A stretch of 55,076 nt of DNA from Cupriavidus pauculus (GTDB taxonomy: Bacteria; Pseudomonadota; Gammaproteobacteria; Burkholderiales; Burkholderiaceae): positions 1 to 55,076 of the forward strand of contig NZ_VZOW01000037.1 in the NCBI RefSeq assembly GCF_008801835.1, written 5' to 3'. Below the pieces are notes generated by a model. It was not told where the DNA came from and searched no databases. It saw nothing but the letters and a program-made list of their open reading frames with translations. Positions 1 through 8,449 of this stretch are shown here, in pieces; within the stretch, counting starts at the first letter, position 1; each line of letters opens with the position of its first letter. Made by a program: the position numbers and the translations under genes.

Positions 1-2
1 GG

Positions 3-959
3 CGCGCATTGCGGGTGTCGCGTCTCATCATCAAGCACGAAAGTGAATGGGCCAATCCAAATAAGTGGCAGCAATTAATTCGCGAGATTGAAGAGCACAC
101 AGGTCCGCAGCCGCAGCACGTCGAGGAGCAGAAGCGGATCGAGAAGCTTGTTTGGTGGGATGACGTGAAGGCAGGAGTCAGTGATCTGCCGGGGTCGGAT
201 GTTTTTCATATTCATCCGATTGGGTTGGGGGGGAATTTTTTTGGTGAGTGCCCGCTAATAACTCTTGAAATGCTCATTGCCGCGGAGCCGGGAAATTCGT
301 TATCTTACAATGAGAGGATCCTGCCTCTTCTAAATAAATACGCGGAAATTTACGAAATAAATACGCCGAAAAGAATTGCACATTTTCTTTCGCAGGTTGC
401 CCACGAAAGTGGCTTTCGTGTTAGCGAGGAGGCGCTAAATTATAGTGCAAAACAGATGCGAAAGATATTTGGCTGTAAGGGTGGCCCGCGAAAATACGAT
501 TCGACCTGCGACGATTGTAGCAACGGTAGGTTAAGGGACAAGCTGTGGAGTCAGGAGTCTTATTATGCTCATAACGCTGATCATCTCGGTAGCTATGTTT
601 ACGCCAATAGAATGGGGAACTCCGATGAGTTGAGTGGAGAGGGATTCAAATATCGGGGCCGTGGAATCATTCAAATAACAGGCAAAAGTGGGTATAAATC
701 TTTTCAAAATGAGCACAATCTACGAACTCCGGACGATCAGCGGGATTTTATTAGAAATCCGGAATTATTATCCGAGAATGTGGGGTATGGAATTGAGTCG
801 GGCTTCGCATTTTGGTCGATAAATCGTATTAATTCAATTTCTGAATCGGGAAGTGTTCAAGACGTTACTCAAGTCGTGAATGGTGGGCAGAATGGGTACT
901 GTGACAGATTGAGTCGTTACAACAGAGTGGCTTTAATTTTAGGATTGCCAACGGAATGA
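3..959 (+). CDS. GH19 lysozyme/chitinase-like protein, C-terminal part, probable T6SS effector (5' end outside window)
   Basis: The reading frame is open to the left edge, so this is the C-terminal part of a longer protein; the TTG at 9 is only the first possible start in view. The first 80 residues resemble the linker seen in multidomain peptidoglycan-targeting effectors (KHESEWANP, FHIHPIGL). After that comes a glycoside hydrolase family 19 domain: AHESGF carries the likely catalytic Glu, then YRGRGIIQITG and VNGGQNGYCDR. GH19 enzymes of this type cut chitin or peptidoglycan glycan strands. The downstream gene overlaps by ATGA and is exported, and a PAAR gene follows, which fits an anti-bacterial T6SS effector with immunity genes. 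The DNA is clearly more AT-rich than the rest of the window, suggesting transfer. The delivery route is inferred. Confidence 0.75.
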   Translation, partial: RALRVSRLIIKHESEWANPNKWQQLIREIEEHTGPQPQHVEEQKRIEKLVWWDDVKAGVSDLPGSDVFHIHPIGLGGNFFGECPLITLEMLIAAEPGNSLSYNERILPLLNKYAEIYEINTPKRIAHFLSQVAHESGFRVSEEALNYSAKQMRKIFGCKGGPRKYDSTCDDCSNGRLRDKLWSQESYYAHNADHLGSYVYANRMGNSDELSGEGFKYRGRGIIQITGKSGYKSFQNEHNLRTPDDQRDFIRNPELLSENVGYGIESGFAFWSINRINSISESGSVQDVTQVVNGGQNGYCDRLSRYNRVALILGLPTE

Positions 960-1447
960 TTGTAAGAAAAATTTTCGTTCAAATAGCATTAATTATTCTT
1001 GGTAGTAAACATCTTGCAGTGTCTGCAGAGGGGATTTGTACCGCTGGTGAAGCAGCGATATTCAACTGCGATCTTCGGGGAGGGGCTGCGTCACTGTGCG
1101 AATCAAATAGTGAGGGTATCTTAACTTATCGACATAAAACAAGAAATTCAATAGATCTCGAAATTTCTGACGGGGCTGATCGTAGGGGGAAGGTTTTTCA
1201 TTTTAGCAGCACCCATTATGCAGGAGGTGGTGAGGCGCACATCCGATTTGCGGGAGGCGGGTACACCTATTTTCTCTATGACAAAACCGTCAAGACTGAA
1301 GAGGGATCGGATTTTTCAGCGGGGATTATTGTGTATAAAGGAAATATAAATATCGCTACTTATGTTTGCACAAATGATGCATCGATACGTCAGTCTGCCT
1401 ATCTAATAATTAAGGAAGAGGGATATAAGGATATACTTAAAAAATAA
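956..1447 (+). CDS. Exported small protein, candidate immunity protein of the GH19 effector
   Basis: This 163-residue protein starts at an ATG that overlaps the stop of the GH19 gene (ATGA), so the two are translationally coupled. Residues 1-24 form a signal peptide with a hydrophobic core (IALIILG) and a likely cleavage site after VSA. The mature part has four cysteines (in GICTAG, FNCDL, SLCES, TYVCTN), consistent with disulfides and a periplasmic location. I do not recognise the family. Position, export and size fit a periplasmic inhibitor protecting the cell from a wall-degrading toxin, but that is inference. Codon use is AT-rich like the preceding gene. Confidence 0.65.
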   Translation: MIVRKIFVQIALIILGSKHLAVSAEGICTAGEAAIFNCDLRGGAASLCESNSEGILTYRHKTRNSIDLEISDGADRRGKVFHFSSTHYAGGGEAHIRFAGGGYTYFLYDKTVKTEEGSDFSAGIIVYKGNINIATYVCTNDASIRQSAYLIIKEEGYKDILKK

Positions 1448-1482
1448 TGGCATTTATATGTCTATCCTGAAACATCGATAAA

Positions 1483-1899
1483 ATGAGAAAAATGACGGGA
1501 ATTATAGGCGTAAATTTACTAATTTATTCCGTTCTGATATTTTCTGCGCCCTCGCGACAAGAATTTTCCGGGGATTGGATCTGGTTGGTGGCGCCAAAGT
1601 CGCGGACATTTTCAATTAAATTGCGGCAAACCGGAAGAGACGTGCGAGGGCAGTATTGCGCGATAGTGCAGAATGGAAATCGAATTGACTGCGACGACGA
1701 GGAGAATCCAAATATATATGATGTAACGAATTCTTCTGGAACGGCTGCAATTGTCGAGTTTTCGTCTTTTTTTGGTGCTACAAAGGGAAAGTCGCAACTG
1801 AAAGTAGTCAAAGGCCAATTGGTTTGGCACGTTGAAAGTGCACCGTCTGGTGGCGCTTACTACGCACCCAGAGATGCAGTTCTCGTGCGTAGTAAGTAA
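1483..1899 (+). CDS. Small exported protein, possible second immunity protein
   Basis: This is a 138-residue protein with an N-terminal hydrophobic segment (residues 6-22, GIIGVNLLIYSVLIFSA) that acts as signal peptide or anchor. The mature part starts near the segment FSGDWIW, is beta-rich in appearance and has two cysteines (QYCAI, IDCDD). It lies 35 bp after the first candidate immunity gene on the same strand and shares its AT-rich composition. No family is recognised. It could be a second immunity gene, an orphan from a lost effector, or unrelated. Frames overlapping it on the other strand look like shadows. Confidence 0.55.
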   Translation: MRKMTGIIGVNLLIYSVLIFSAPSRQEFSGDWIWLVAPKSRTFSIKLRQTGRDVRGQYCAIVQNGNRIDCDDEENPNIYDVTNSSGTAAIVEFSSFFGATKGKSQLKVVKGQLVWHVESAPSGGAYYAPRDAVLVRSK

Positions 1900-2209
1900 C
1901 GTTGGCATGGAGACTCATACGCAGATAATTGAGTGTTTAATTTAGCGTGCGATGGCGGCAAATAAGTCACGGTGGCACGCGTGCTAAAAAATTTTAATTA
2001 CAAATTAAAATTATCGATCTTTATTGCTGATCGTCAAGGAATTGAAAATTTTATCTTCTGCGATCCTCCAATCGAGGATAATAAAGTTCTTACGTAAAAA
2101 AGTATATATCAATTAAAAATTGAAAAATATCGCGCCGAAGTAAGGTATATAAATAAAAAGCTAGGGAGTGGAAAAATGGGCGGTAAACGCTGAATATTTC
2201 TGATTCGAG
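1900..2209. other. AT-rich intergenic region without a recognisable gene
   Basis: This is the most AT-rich stretch of the window, between the small exported proteins and the PAAR gene. It has no convincing open frame; a four-codon ATG frame at 2176 ends at once. Inside it is one perfect AT-only inverted repeat (1990-2012, listed separately). It probably carries the promoter for the PAAR operon, but no clear -35/-10 pair can be chosen. Confidence 0.5.
1990..2012. repeat. AT-only inverted repeat
   Basis: The arms AATTTTAAT and ATTAAAATT are perfect reverse complements around a five-base loop. The stem is all A/T, so it is a weak RNA hairpin. It could be an H-NS-type AT-rich silencing target or a weak terminator of the upstream genes; neither is shown. 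Confidence 0.35.
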
Positions 2210-2467
2210 ATGAATAACCTAACATACGAAGGCGACAAAACCACTCACGGTGGCGTGATCCTGAACGGCTCCGACCGCATAAAGGTCAAGGGGCGGCGTG
2301 CGGCACGCCGGGGTGACCTCGTGTCATGTCCGGTCCATGGCGAAAACCGCATTCTTGGCGGCACTACGCGCATTACAGACGGCGGCGTACCGCTAGCCCA
2401 AGATGGCGATTCGACGGAGTGCGGGAGCGTCCTAATTGCCTCCTCGACTGGCGCGACGGTGCGGTAG
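2210..2467 (+). CDS. PAAR-domain protein (T6SS spike tip)
   Basis: This 85-residue protein is the length of a stand-alone PAAR protein. PAAR proteins form the metal-bound cone that caps the VgrG spike of the type VI secretion system and carries effectors. Typical features are the ITDGGVPLAQDGDSTECGS segment near the C-terminus, with conserved Cys and Gly turns, and SCPVHG in the middle. The start ATG at 2210 has a weak ribosome site. The stop abuts the start of the next gene with no gap, so it forms an operon with the two membrane-protein genes downstream. Confidence 0.85.
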   Translation: MNNLTYEGDKTTHGGVILNGSDRIKVKGRRAARRGDLVSCPVHGENRILGGTTRITDGGVPLAQDGDSTECGSVLIASSTGATVR

Positions 2468-3700
2468 ATGCCGATTGATTTTGAGCGGGTACCACCTCGG
2501 GTGCCGGTGCCCCCGCCGCCACGCCCGACGGTCATCTTCTGGGTGATCCTGCTTGTCGTGACGGTTGCGTTGGGCACCGGCCTGACTATCGTCCTGTGGC
2601 CGAAAGGCTCGCCGTCGAATACGCTTTGGTTCTGGTGTTGTGCAGCATTATTTCCGCTTCTTGCTTGGGTGTTCTTGTTCAGCGTATCGCAGGGGATAGC
2701 GCACGCGCGACGCTGTGAAGTCATGGCGATCAATCATGTCAGTGACCGCTTCGAGCAGGAACGGCACTCTCTTGCAGGGCAGCCTCTGGTCGTGCTCGGG
2801 CATGGTTGGTGTTTTTCGGCTGAGGATAAGGAGAACAACGTAGAGGCCGTGCTCAACGGAGACATAGAACTGGGCACCCGACCAAGCGCAGCGCAACCCG
2901 GCACCGATGTCAGTGCACGCTGGCTGGAGATCCCGGGCGAGCCTTTCTATGCCGGGAACATACTCGTCGAACATAAGCGGCACCGAGCCGTATGTGATTG
3001 GCTCCTGCGACGGCTGATTGATTGCGTTGGTAATACGCTGGCGACCTTGCCCGTCCATACCGTCCTGCATGTGGATGTGTGCAGCAGGTCGCTTGTGAAA
3101 TCTGCCGAGGTACAGGCACGTTTGCACGAGCGGATTCGTGCGAAGGCTCCCACGCTTCAGGTCAAGGTCAACGCGAGTGACCGGCATTTCTCGCTGTTCC
3201 TCGTGGATGACTGGCACGATCAGATCAAGCCACGTGAGGCACGCCTGCTGGTCTGCCTTCAGTTGCGCAAGGTTGTCAGCGTTAGTCCACAAAACGGCGT
3301 TGCCGAAGCCGGCGTAGTCCTATTAGTTGCGCACCCTGGCATCGTGCGCAATGCACCGCCACTGCATCTCCATCGTCCGGCTAAGGGTAAGGCGGACGGC
3401 AAACATGAGGCATGCGATCTGGCCGTGCGATGGTGCGGCGCCGATACGGCGCAGGTGCGTACGGTCTGGAGTCATACCTTGTCCGAGGACGTGTCGCTCC
3501 CCGTCAAATCCTGCCCCCGGTTCAGCAAAGGCGCGCAGCGGGTGGATGTCGGCACCACCGTCGGGGACTGCGACGGTGCAGGGGCCTGGCTCGCCACGGC
3601 GCTCGCCCTCGAGCAGGCGAAGCTGACTCGCACACCGCAGCTAGTTCTCTCCCATCAAGGTGACGACCTGATTGCCCTTGCATGCAAGACACCAACATGA
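2468..3700 (+). CDS. Two-TM protein of a PAAR/TssM-like operon, unknown function
   Basis: This 410-residue protein begins directly after the PAAR stop codon. A proline-rich N-terminus (PPRVPVPPPPRP) is followed by two membrane segments (about 23-46 and 52-75) and a roughly 330-residue soluble domain. The end of that domain (VGTTVGDCDGAGAWLATALA) faintly resembles the glycine-rich end of thiolase or ketosynthase folds, but the usual Cys-His-His set cannot be identified, so I make no enzymatic claim. It overlaps the TssM-like gene by ATGA at 3697-3700. The context suggests an inner-membrane partner of that protein in a T6SS-linked function. Confidence 0.7.
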   Translation: MPIDFERVPPRVPVPPPPRPTVIFWVILLVVTVALGTGLTIVLWPKGSPSNTLWFWCCAALFPLLAWVFLFSVSQGIAHARRCEVMAINHVSDRFEQERHSLAGQPLVVLGHGWCFSAEDKENNVEAVLNGDIELGTRPSAAQPGTDVSARWLEIPGEPFYAGNILVEHKRHRAVCDWLLRRLIDCVGNTLATLPVHTVLHVDVCSRSLVKSAEVQARLHERIRAKAPTLQVKVNASDRHFSLFLVDDWHDQIKPREARLLVCLQLRKVVSVSPQNGVAEAGVVLLVAHPGIVRNAPPLHLHRPAKGKADGKHEACDLAVRWCGADTAQVRTVWSHTLSEDVSLPVKSCPRFSKGAQRVDVGTTVGDCDGAGAWLATALALEQAKLTRTPQLVLSHQGDDLIALACKTPT

Positions 3701-6700
3701 ATGAAAACAAGTCTCCCGTCGCATTCTGGTTTGGCATTGCGATTGTCGTTATTTTTTTGAGCTTGATGGCTACTGCATTCGTCAAAGGGCCGGAGATTGG
3801 ATGGGCGGGCTATCAGCTGCAGGCGATCGAGTTGGGCTTGCTCGCCACGTGTCTTCTGCTGTTGCTTTTCGTCCGTTTCTTCGAGGCCATCCTGCTCAAG
3901 ATCGCGTCGATGAAAGCCGCCCAGTGGGCGTTGACTTACGACAAGAACAAGCCAACGCCAGGTGGTGCCTCGTCACCTGCCGAAGCCTTGCGGCTCGCCC
4001 ATGGTCATGCACGAGCCTTGCGCGATGCCCTTCGCGCCATGCATGGCTGGCGCTGGCGCTATCGCCAGCCGTGGCTGCTTCTGATCGGCAGCGATGCCGC
4101 GATTGACCAGCTGCTGCCAGAATCGGCCCAATCCGGCTGGCGGCTCACGCCCGCGGCGGTCCTGCTGTGGAGCAAGCCCGGCGACGATGGTCAGCCCGAT
4201 ATCGCCTGGCTCCGGCAGCTTTATAAGCTGCGTCGCCGGCCGGTCGATGCGGTGGTCTTGGCGACCGATGCGAGCGTGGATGCAAAGACAGACAGCGGCT
4301 TCCATGACGGTGTTTGGCTGACACGGATCACGGACGCGTTGCGGTGGGCCGCCCCCACTTACGTGCTCGATATCGAGCAGGACAGTCAGCCTTCCGACGA
4401 CATTCCGGTCATTGCCTGTGAGGTGCCTCGTCACGGCGACGCTCCCGCAATCGAGGCGGCGCTGCATAGCTTGCGCGATCGACTATCGGGCCGTAGCCTG
4501 GCACAACTGCCCCAGAAGGAGGAGGCACGCTATCTTGGCAGGCTTTCTCAACGGCTGGACGGCGGCGCCCGTTCGCTTGCCGAATACCTGGCCCGCCTCT
4601 CTACCGCCGCACGACGGCAGTCCATTCGCGGCATCGCGTTTTCGCCCGTCCCGGCAACCGGACAGCCGGACGCCGGCGCTAAGCTGCCGATCTGGCAATA
4701 CCTGGCCGACGCTGCGCGCAGTCAGCCCGGCCGCCACACCGCCTGGCATCCGCTGACGATCTGTGCCTGGCTTGCCCTGACCGTGATCGGCATGTGGGTG
4801 GTCGGCATGCTCATCTCAGGCCTGCGCAATGAGCACGACCTCCAGACCGCCCATCAAGCAGTGCACGACATCGAGTCCGCTCCCACCCCCGCCGCGCGCC
4901 TCAAAGCCCTCGACACCCTGCAGCAGCAGATCCTGCGCTACGAGTACCGCGTCCAGCATCACGCGCCGCTCTTCACGCGGTTTGGGCTGAATCGGGACAC
5001 GGAGGTGCTGGCCGCGCTGTGGAAGCCGTACGCAAAGGCCAGCCAGGACATCCTGGTGACGCCCGTGGCGCAAAACCTCGAATCTACGTTGGTCGATCTC
5101 TCGCAATTGCGGACGGATGGATTGAGCGAGGAAACCGCCAAGTGGGCGCTGGATGGCCGCGATACGCTCAAGGCCTATCTGATGCTGGCTCACCCGGAGC
5201 GGGTGGAGCCGGCGTTCCTCTCGCGGGAATTGGCCGCGCACTGGTCCACCGATGCCAAGATCACTCCAGGACAGAGACAGGACCTCGCCGAGCGTTTCGC
5301 CAAGTTCTATGCCGAACACCTCAAGGCCAATCCGGACTGGCATATCGAGCCGCGCTCTGATCTGGTCGCCGGCGCGCGGCAGACGCTGCTGGCCGTCATC
5401 GGCGAGCGCAATGCCGTCGATACGGTCTACCAGAACCTCCTCGATGGCGCCGGCGCCAAGTATCCCGATCAGACGCTGGCATCGCTGACGGCGGGCACGG
5501 ACCCGCGCGGGCTGATGCGCGCCTCGGCGACCGTGCCGGGTGTTTTTACGCGACAGGCCTATGAGGGGTACGTAGAGGCCGCCATCGAGAAGGCCGCCAA
5601 GCGCCAGGACGTGGCGAATGACTGGGTGATCACCGATGGCAAGCCGCAGTCGGCCCGGCAGACATCAAGCGCATCGGCAGCAGATTTCCGCAAGGCGCTG
5701 ACCGAGCGGTATTTTGCCGACTACGCCGAGCACTGGCAGCAGTTCATGAACGGGATGCAGTGGGAGCCGGCCGCGACGCTGCCCGGTGTCGTCGATCAAC
5801 TCAAGCTGATGGCCGACGCGCGCCAGTCGCCGGTCATCGCACTCATGAAGTCGCTCGCGTATCAGGGTGGCGCCGGTGCGCACAAGGATTCCCTGTCGGA
5901 CACGCTGGTGGCCAAGGCGCAGGGGATTCTGGGTAGGAAGGACGAGGCCCCCGCAGCCGCCAGGCCCGATCCGGCCGGCCCGCTCGCGGCAGCGTTTGGT
6001 CCGGTGCTGCGGCTGGTGGGGCAACCCGGGCAGGGTGGTGGGAGTAGTGGTAGCACTGGCAGCAGCGACCTGAGCTTGCAGCGCTATCTCGACCGGATCA
6101 CCGCAGTGCGTCTGCGCCTGCAGCAGTTGACCAACAGTGCGGACGCCGATATGCAGGCGCGGCAGATGGCCCAGTCGCTGTTCCAGGGCAAAGGATCGGA
6201 TCTGGCCGACACGCAAGCCTATGGCCAGCTCATGGCGGCAAGCCTCGGTGCCGAATGGGCCGGCATGGGTGACACGCTGTTCGTGCACCCGATCGCCCTG
6301 GCATTGCAATCCGTTCTGCAACCGGCGCAGGCCAGCCTCAACGAGGCGTGGCGGCAGTCCATCGCCCTGCCGTGGAACCGTGCATTTGCCAGCCGCTATC
6401 CCTTCGCCGACACGGCCAATGACGCATCGTTGCCCGAACTGGCGCGCCATATCCGCCCGCAGAGCGGTCTGATCAATGCCTTCCTCCTGGCCGAATTGGC
6501 CGGCGTGCTGGTGCTGCAGGGCGACCAATGGGTGCCCGTCGGCAGCGGCGCGCACGGGCTGGCTTTCGACCCGGCTTTCCTTCAGTTCATCAACACATTG
6601 CAGCGCGTGGGCGCCCATCTGCTGGTGCAAGGCGACCCCCAGTACCGCTTCGAACTCAAGCCGATTCCGACGCCGGGCCTGACTGACACCGTGCTGACGA

Positions 6701-7203
6701 TCGATAACCAGACGCTGCACTACTACAACCAGCGCGAAACTTGGCAGTCCATGACATGGCCGGCAAACAACCTGCAAGCGCCGCGCACGTTGCTGCAATG
6801 GCAGACAGAGACCGCCAGCACGAACAAAAGCTTTGAGACCGAAGGTGTCTGGGCCTGGATCCGCATGCTGGAGCATGCGCGCGTGACGCCTGTGGATAGC
6901 GCGACGGTCCAGCTTACGTTTCAGGCTGTTCCCGACACGACAGTTTCGAGCCAAGGCAAGAACGGCAATGAGTCGGCAGACGCGGCCGATCGACCGGAGC
7001 ATTCAGAAAGCCTGCTGCCGCGCGCAGCCCAGCTTGCCGCACCGGCTGACATGCGATATCCGATCCGCTACCAGATGCGCGCGGCCGTTGGGCGCGGCCC
7101 GCTGGAAGCGCTGGAGCTGCGCAATCTGCGGATGCCGGAGCGGATCTTTGTGGGCAGGGAGTCGCTGGCTCTAGCTGGAACTACGGCGGCAATGCGCAAG
7201 TAA
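3697..7203 (+). CDS. TssM/IcmF-like T6SS inner-membrane protein with degenerate P-loop
   Basis: The 1168-residue protein has the TssM layout: two N-terminal membrane segments (about 6-26 and 36-58), a cytoplasmic domain, a third membrane segment (about 351-376) and a large periplasmic region. TssM is the inner-membrane scaffold of the T6SS that contacts TssJ. The ATG at 3697 is preferred over 3682 because it makes an ATGA overlap with the preceding gene. Where TssM proteins usually have a Walker A motif after PWxLxIG, this one reads LLLIGSDAAIDQLL, without GxxxxGK[ST]. No other T6SS core gene is in view, so it may be an accessory paralogue working with the PAAR and two-TM proteins. It is about the usual TssM length and has no frameshift. 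Confidence 0.8.
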   Translation: MNENKSPVAFWFGIAIVVIFLSLMATAFVKGPEIGWAGYQLQAIELGLLATCLLLLLFVRFFEAILLKIASMKAAQWALTYDKNKPTPGGASSPAEALRLAHGHARALRDALRAMHGWRWRYRQPWLLLIGSDAAIDQLLPESAQSGWRLTPAAVLLWSKPGDDGQPDIAWLRQLYKLRRRPVDAVVLATDASVDAKTDSGFHDGVWLTRITDALRWAAPTYVLDIEQDSQPSDDIPVIACEVPRHGDAPAIEAALHSLRDRLSGRSLAQLPQKEEARYLGRLSQRLDGGARSLAEYLARLSTAARRQSIRGIAFSPVPATGQPDAGAKLPIWQYLADAARSQPGRHTAWHPLTICAWLALTVIGMWVVGMLISGLRNEHDLQTAHQAVHDIESAPTPAARLKALDTLQQQILRYEYRVQHHAPLFTRFGLNRDTEVLAALWKPYAKASQDILVTPVAQNLESTLVDLSQLRTDGLSEETAKWALDGRDTLKAYLMLAHPERVEPAFLSRELAAHWSTDAKITPGQRQDLAERFAKFYAEHLKANPDWHIEPRSDLVAGARQTLLAVIGERNAVDTVYQNLLDGAGAKYPDQTLASLTAGTDPRGLMRASATVPGVFTRQAYEGYVEAAIEKAAKRQDVANDWVITDGKPQSARQTSSASAADFRKALTERYFADYAEHWQQFMNGMQWEPAATLPGVVDQLKLMADARQSPVIALMKSLAYQGGAGAHKDSLSDTLVAKAQGILGRKDEAPAAARPDPAGPLAAAFGPVLRLVGQPGQGGGSSGSTGSSDLSLQRYLDRITAVRLRLQQLTNSADADMQARQMAQSLFQGKGSDLADTQAYGQLMAASLGAEWAGMGDTLFVHPIALALQSVLQPAQASLNEAWRQSIALPWNRAFASRYPFADTANDASLPELARHIRPQSGLINAFLLAELAGVLVLQGDQWVPVGSGAHGLAFDPAFLQFINTLQRVGAHLLVQGDPQYRFELKPIPTPGLTDTVLTIDNQTLHYYNQRETWQSMTWPANNLQAPRTLLQWQTETASTNKSFETEGVWAWIRMLEHARVTPVDSATVQLTFQAVPDTTVSSQGKNGNESADAADRPEHSESLLPRAAQLAAPADMRYPIRYQMRAAVGRGPLEALELRNLRMPERIFVGRESLALAGTTAAMRK

Positions 7204-7216
7204 TCACCGGGGTTCA

Positions 7217-7690
7217 ATGATCTTCGGAACGCGCTGTTCAGCACGTGCACCGAAATCCGGCGGCAAATACACCTACGCGCGTGCGCGATCTGCTCGCCAT
7301 CGATGGTGCAGAAACCGAAGCGCAGGCCGCCGATCTTGCTGTCCAGCAACGTTCGACGCCGCATTTGCCTAGATGCTGAGCTCGCCCAGCCCGGACGGCG
7401 AGCAGAACCAACTTGTGCGGCAATTTGTGATGGCTCGGATGAGGGAGCGTGCTGACCGAGCCTATACGACCCTGTACCTGCCGGTCACACTGGGCTAGCG
7501 CACCTAGCAATTCCGGAGGGCTGCCTGGGAGCGGTCGCTTGCCTACGAGGTCAAGCAACAGTTGCTACGCCTGCTCAAGGTCCTTACGACACACAAGAAC
7601 GCCGACAAGGTAACGCTCGCCCAGCGCATCGACACTTTTATCGGTGAACTGACCACGATGGACCCGGCTCGTGCCGTGGCCTTAACGTAA
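7217..7690 (+). pseudogene. Decayed gene with three in-frame amber stops
   Basis: One frame from the ATG at 7217 to the TAA at 7688-7690 is open apart from TAG codons at 7370, 7496 and 7505. The part after 7373 reads like real protein (LVRQFVMARMRERADRAY, then WERSLAYEVKQQLLRLL and IDTFIGELTTMDPARA) and would be continuous if the TAGs were CAG (Gln). The first 50 codons read better in another frame (VRDLLAIDGAETEAQAADL), which suggests an added frameshift. No family is recognised. It follows the TssM-like gene and may be a lost last member of that operon. Confidence 0.5.
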
Positions 7691-7712
7691 AAGCGAAACT
7701 TTGGAGATGCCT

Positions 7713-8356
7713 ATGAAAAGACGAAATACGCTGCGTCCATTGCGTGTAGTGCGCTACCGCTGGCTGGATGCAGCCTGTTCAGAAGGAAGCCGCTGACACA
7801 GGAGCTTTTCGCAGACAAGCAGTATCAGGAAGAAGTTTCCAGCTTCATGATGACTGCCGACCGCCGGAAACTCATTGTGCTCGGAAAACAGCACCACTAT
7901 GTCCTTGATATGCCGCGTCAGCTTGAAACCGTATTGACGTCGTCGTTCCGTCCGAAAGTAGAAGCGAGCTTCTCCAACTTTAAAGCGACGGGGGACGAGA
8001 TTTCTGGCAGCTACAGCTTGCGGCTGCCGAATCCTGTAGCAGTAGAGGACGAACGAGCGGCGGCCGCCGCTGGATTCGAACGCACCCGGGATGGCGCAAT
8101 GCTTCTGGAGGGAGGTCTGTCCGGGTGCCGATACGATGCGCGCGAATTTTCCGCCAGCGCTCAGTCGCAGCAATTCAACAAAGCCTATAGCATTTCCATC
8201 ACGGAGCAGCTTACAGCCGGGGAAACTGTGGCCCGACTTCCCTTGACACCTCTGACTGCAGCGGTTGACGGAACAATGTTTCTGGCAAGCGTGCCACTAG
8301 TCATTATTGGGATACCGATCGTATTGATCGTATTTCGCAACGGGTTTCGGCTGTGA
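7713..8356 (+). pseudogene. Lipoprotein-like gene disrupted by a frameshift near its start
   Basis: A good ribosome site (GGAG) precedes ATG 7713 (MKRRNT), but that frame stops early. The frame ending at 8356 continues upstream of its first ATG (7847) and encodes a signal-peptide-like run ending in LPLAGCS, a lipobox with Cys codon at 7769-7771. It has no ATG, GTG or TTG in that upstream part. The ATG and the lipobox Cys are 56 bases apart, one short of a multiple of three, so one base seems lost. The remaining 169-codon frame from 7847 ends in a membrane segment (FLASVPLVIIGIPIVLIVF). Either it is a pseudogene, the read has an error, or translation restarts at 7847. The family is unknown. 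Confidence 0.5.
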
Positions 8357-8449
8357 TAGCGCTCACCCCGCCGTGTTTGAAATCGGCCTAGCGCGTTGCG
8401 GGGTGTTGACAGGCGCGAGCGACAGTATCGGATACGGTACAATTTGCTC

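Noticed and set aside
8406..8443. TTGACA and TACAAT before the OafA-like gene as a promoter
   Set aside because: The 26-base spacing is too long for sigma-70, and no better -10 at 16-18 bases is present.
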